Assembly: GCA_030692565.1 (NCBI GenBank)
Contig: JAUYAO010000045.1
Location: 27,085 to 91,084 of the forward strand
Source of the DNA: Nitrospira sp.
Lineage (GTDB): Bacteria; Nitrospirota; Nitrospiria; Nitrospirales; Nitrospiraceae
DNA: 64,000 nt
Direction: 5' to 3'
The position numbers and the translations under genes were made by a program. The notes beneath the pieces were generated by a model. That model was not told the origin of the DNA, ran no database searches, and worked only from the letters and a program-made list of their open reading frames with translations. Below are positions 61,352-64,000 of this stretch, piece by piece; positions within the stretch are counted from its first letter, which is position 1; every line of letters starts with the position of its first letter.

Positions 61352-61912
61352 ATGGATGTGATGGAAGCCATTTACCGCCGCCGTTCCGTGCGCGCCTACA
61401 CAGACCAACCAGTCGAGAAAGTCACGGTCGAGGCTTTAATCAAGGCTGCGACCCACGCTCCCAGCTCGATGAACGAACAGCCCTGGGCCTTTGTCGTGCT
61501 TCAGAACCCGCAACAGCTCGCCCTCTGGTCCGAGCGAATTAAGGCCGACGTGCTCAGACGACTCAAGCCTGATTCCCCGCTGACGAAGTATCGCGACATG
61601 CTCTCGAGTCCCGACTACGACGTCTTTCATCGAGCGGGGACACTCATCATTATCTGTGCGAGACCGGACACGCATAACGGCGCAGAAGACTGTTCCCTGG
61701 CGGCACAGAATCTGATGCTCGCCGCCTGCTCGATGGGGTTGGGCACGTGTCCCATCGGTTTTGCGCGGCCCTGGTTGGGCCAGCGCAAGATCAAGCGCAG
61801 TCTCGGCATCCCGGATGCCTATGCGCCGGTGTTTCCCGTAGTCGTAGGCTATCCGAGCGGCGAGACGCCGCCGGTGCCACGGCGGGCGCCTGAAATTCTG
61901 CTCTGGGAGTAG
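61352..61912 (+). CDS. Nitroreductase-family flavoprotein
   Basis: A 186-residue protein: MEAIYRRRSVRAYTDQPVEK and APSSMNEQPWAFVVLQ at the FMN site, AAQNLMLAACSMGLGTCPIG, and VVVGYPSGETP near the end. It is the short nitroreductase type. Substrate unknown. CAAGGAG precedes the ATG. Confidence 0.9.
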   Translation: MDVMEAIYRRRSVRAYTDQPVEKVTVEALIKAATHAPSSMNEQPWAFVVLQNPQQLALWSERIKADVLRRLKPDSPLTKYRDMLSSPDYDVFHRAGTLIIICARPDTHNGAEDCSLAAQNLMLAACSMGLGTCPIGFARPWLGQRKIKRSLGIPDAYAPVFPVVVGYPSGETPPVPRRAPEILLWE

Positions 61913-61928
61913 GGAGAGGATCTCATCC

Positions 61929-62837
61929 ATGAAACCGTTGCGTCTCGCAGTCGTCGGATTCGGCAGGGTGGGGCAGATCTGCGCCGAACTCATTACCCAG
62001 AGCCACGACCTCAGCCTGGCCGCCATCGTGCGGCGGGCCGTCAGCGCGTCGGGAAAGCTGCCGGAGACGCTCCGATCCGTTCCCGTCATGACCCACATCG
62101 GCCAGGGGAGGGATGTCGATGCCGCGCTCCTCTGTGCGCCGACGAACGCGGTCGAGGAGATCGCCGGTCAGATTCTTCAGCACGGTATTCCGATTGTAGA
62201 TTGCGCCACGCTGCATGGAGAGGCGCTGAATGCCCACAAGCATGCGATTCATAAGATGGCGCTTCATCATCGGGCGGCTGCCATCGTAGGGGCAGGCTGG
62301 GATCCCGGTGCATTGTCGGTGTTTCGTTCGTGGCTTGCGTTGCTGACACCGGGGGGAATGACGGAGACGCGGCAGCATACGGGAATCAGTCTTCGCCACA
62401 CTACGATGGCTCGAGGTGTGACGGGGGTGAAGGATGCGCTCTGTGCCGAGGTGCGGGCTCCCGACGGGCGGTTGCAGCGGTATATCTACGTCGAATTGGA
62501 GAAGAAGGCGGATGCAGACAGGATCACACAGGCCATCCGTGCCGACCCGCTCTTTCTGGCGGAAGACACGCAGGTGTTTCCGGTGGCGAGTCTCGCGGAG
62601 CTGGAAGAAGAAGGGCGGGGAGTGGTGCTCGATCGGCGGGGTCCTCCGGGACGATTTGGCCATCAGCATCTGTTGCTGGAAGCGCGCTGTGACGACAGCG
62701 TGCTGACGGCTCAGGTCATGCTCGCCGCCGCTCGCGCGCTTCCGCAGCTTGAACCGGGATCCTATGTGCTGTCCGAGGTGCCGCTCAGCGCACTGTGGGG
62801 AGAACGGGCGGAAAAGGCGCAACGGGAGTGGTTGTAA
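61929..62837 (+). CDS. Diaminopimelate dehydrogenase-like oxidoreductase
   Basis: A 302-residue protein with a Rossmann start RLAVVGFGRVGQICAELI, LCAPTNAVEEIAGQIL, GIPIVDCATLHG and GAGWDPGALSVFRSW, the pattern of meso-diaminopimelate dehydrogenase. It would make or use meso-DAP for lysine or peptidoglycan. The nitroreductase gene ends 16 bases upstream. Confidence 0.82.
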   Translation: MKPLRLAVVGFGRVGQICAELITQSHDLSLAAIVRRAVSASGKLPETLRSVPVMTHIGQGRDVDAALLCAPTNAVEEIAGQILQHGIPIVDCATLHGEALNAHKHAIHKMALHHRAAAIVGAGWDPGALSVFRSWLALLTPGGMTETRQHTGISLRHTTMARGVTGVKDALCAEVRAPDGRLQRYIYVELEKKADADRITQAIRADPLFLAEDTQVFPVASLAELEEEGRGVVLDRRGPPGRFGHQHLLLEARCDDSVLTAQVMLAAARALPQLEPGSYVLSEVPLSALWGERAEKAQREWL

Positions 62838-62852
62838 TCGGGGCAAGAGGTC

Positions 62853-63845
62853 ATGGCGCAGATTGCATTGACCGGCGATGTGATGCTCGGACGGCTGGTG
62901 GATCAGTATGTGATCCAGAATCAGTCAATCGGGCCGGACAAGATCTGGAGCGATGTGTTGCCGCTGCTGCTCAAGGCGGATCGACGGCTGATCAATCTGG
63001 AATGTGTGATCAGCAGCCGTGGGCGTGAGTGGCAGCCCGATTCCAAAGCCTTTCACTTTCGCGCCCGTCCGCGGGCGATCGACTTTCTTCGCGCCGCCAA
63101 GATCGACTGTGTGACCTTGGCCAACAATCACGTGTTGGACTATGGAACGGATGCGTTACTCGAATGCCTCACGCTGCTCGATCGAGCCGGCATCAAGCGA
63201 ACGGGGGCCGGCGCCTCGCTCGCCGAGGCCCTCACCCCTGCCATCGTGGAATTGCCTCAGGGCCGGCTCGCGGTGGTCGCCCTCACGGACAATGAACCGG
63301 AATGGGAGGCGGGGGAGAAGAAGCCTGGCACGCATTACGTTGCCTACGATGCAAAGGGCTTGGTCGAACCCTATCGGTCCCGGCTTGCACAGGTCTTTAA
63401 GCAAGTCCGCAGCCTGGCCGATCTCGTGGTGGTCAGCGCGCACGTGGGCCCCAACTGGGGTCTGCCCTCTGCTGCCATGCGGATGTTCGCTCATCAGATC
63501 GTCGATCTCGGAGCCGATCTCTATTGGGGCCATTCCAACCACACTCCGCAAGGCATCGAGCTCTACAAAGGCAAGGCCATCCTCTACTCGACCGGGGATT
63601 TCATCGACGACTATGCGGTCGACAGGAATGAGCGTAACGATCTCTCGTTCCTCTTTGCCTTGGAACTCGACCGAGGCCGTATTGCGCGTATCCTGCTACA
63701 TCCCGTGTGCATTGAAGACCTGTATGTCAGGCTGGCGAAGGACCGGGAGGTGGAAGTTCTGGCCAGAACCATGCAAGCCAAGTGCAACGTCTTCGGAACA
63801 GCGATGACGTTGGAGGGACGGGTAGGGACGATCAATGTGAAATGA
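62853..63845 (+). CDS. CapA-family (poly-gamma-glutamate synthesis-type) protein
   Basis: A 330-residue metallophosphatase-like protein: LTGDVMLGRLVD, RLINLECVIS, TLANNHVLDYGTDALLECL, VVVSAHVGPNWGL, WGHSNHTPQGIELYKGKAIL and YSTGDFIDDY. It is the CapA/PgsA fold but without a signal peptide or membrane anchor, so cytoplasmic action is likely. It starts 15 bases after the DAP dehydrogenase-like gene. Confidence 0.86.
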   Translation: MAQIALTGDVMLGRLVDQYVIQNQSIGPDKIWSDVLPLLLKADRRLINLECVISSRGREWQPDSKAFHFRARPRAIDFLRAAKIDCVTLANNHVLDYGTDALLECLTLLDRAGIKRTGAGASLAEALTPAIVELPQGRLAVVALTDNEPEWEAGEKKPGTHYVAYDAKGLVEPYRSRLAQVFKQVRSLADLVVVSAHVGPNWGLPSAAMRMFAHQIVDLGADLYWGHSNHTPQGIELYKGKAILYSTGDFIDDYAVDRNERNDLSFLFALELDRGRIARILLHPVCIEDLYVRLAKDREVEVLARTMQAKCNVFGTAMTLEGRVGTINVK

Positions 63846-63857
63846 ACAGCCGCCTGC

Positions 63858-64000
63858 TCATGCATGCCGCTTGTGGATCGTGATGTGATTGCCGTCCGGA
63901 TCCTCGATCACCGCCATGCGGCAGACCGGCGTGTCAAACGCTTCCACGACGAACGACACGGCCCGCTCCTTCATCTTCAGCACGAAGGCGTCGAGATCCG
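63858..64000 (-). CDS. 3' end of glyoxalase/VOC-family protein
   Basis: Only the last 46 codons are present: DLDAFVLKMKERAVSF, then VCRMAVIEDPDGNHITIHKR. The closing DPDGNxIxIH strand is typical of VOC-superfamily metalloproteins such as glyoxalase or dioxygenase. The gene continues beyond the window. Confidence 0.8.
   Translation of the reverse strand, partial: DLDAFVLKMKERAVSFVVEAFDTPVCRMAVIEDPDGNHITIHKRHA

Noticed and set aside
1..64000. CRISPR array, prophage or IS element
   Set aside because: No regularly spaced direct repeats, transposase, integrase or phage structural genes were seen; only the short inverted-repeat element at 11645 is mobile-like.

Overview
The window reads as chromosomal DNA of a high-GC Gram-negative bacterium. 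It has lipoproteins, Tat-type and Sec signal peptides, a Pal/OmpA lipoprotein and an MlaC protein. The gene content (very many small periplasmic c-type cytochromes, DUF2934 proteins, an ADP-forming acyl-CoA synthetase, a cyclic 2,3-diphosphoglycerate synthase, tandem Usp/Hsp20/CBS stress genes) fits Nitrospira or a close relative in the Nitrospirota. That assignment is by gene content only.

Region 1 (1-6280) is defence. It holds a type II toxin-antitoxin pair and a type I restriction-modification locus transcribed leftward (hsdR, an S23/four-helix-bundle gene, hsdM, hsdS). Both hsdM and hsdS carry a one-base frameshift, while hsdR is open. A short AT-rich repeat related to AAATCTCAGATTTCAG is scattered through this locus, including inside its coding sequences.

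Region 2 (about 6.7-31.8 kb) is a dense rightward array of periplasmic redox genes. Eighteen genes carry 28 CxxCH haem-binding motifs. They include a TsdA-like dihaem cytochrome, a sulfite-dehydrogenase-like molybdoenzyme with its cytochrome, three related 2-, 3- and 4-haem cytochromes, a MauG/CcpA-type peroxidase, a frameshifted cytochrome P460, two Tll0287/DUF3365 haem proteins, two cytochrome c'-like proteins and many monohaem cytochromes. Interspersed are OsmC, DsrE, Cu/Zn-SOD, ferritin-like, hemerythrin, cupin, ZIP, PPK2, DksA and CbpA/CbpM genes. A likely role is periplasmic electron disposal combined with sulfur oxidation and detoxification; this is inference.

Region 3 (about 31.9-50.9 kb) is a stress and carbon/energy block: TrxC, acyl-CoA synthetase, CcdA-glutaredoxin fusion, two Usp proteins, phosphoribosyltransferase, Hsp20, cyclic 2,3-DPG synthase, PolX, malic enzyme, adenosine-specific kinase, a stand-alone LigD phosphoesterase, a THUMP-like protein and DsrE. 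An 875-base gene-free stretch before the second Usp gene may hold a structured RNA on the minus strand.

Region 4 (about 50.4-53.2 kb) looks like decaying accessory DNA: a truncated gene, a DUF2934 gene interrupted by TGA, a truncated winged-helix gene and a PAS protein without an output domain.

Region 5 (53.2-64 kb) has CBS and cupredoxin genes, cell-envelope genes (MlaC, lipoproteins, Pal), dodecin, an unusual HAD-HerA fusion, and then a rightward run of nitroreductase, diaminopimelate-dehydrogenase-like and CapA-like genes. Four genes in the window are frameshifted (hsdS, hsdM, P460, a monohaem cytochrome), at least one at a G homopolymer. Uncorrected sequencing indels must be excluded before calling them pseudogenes.
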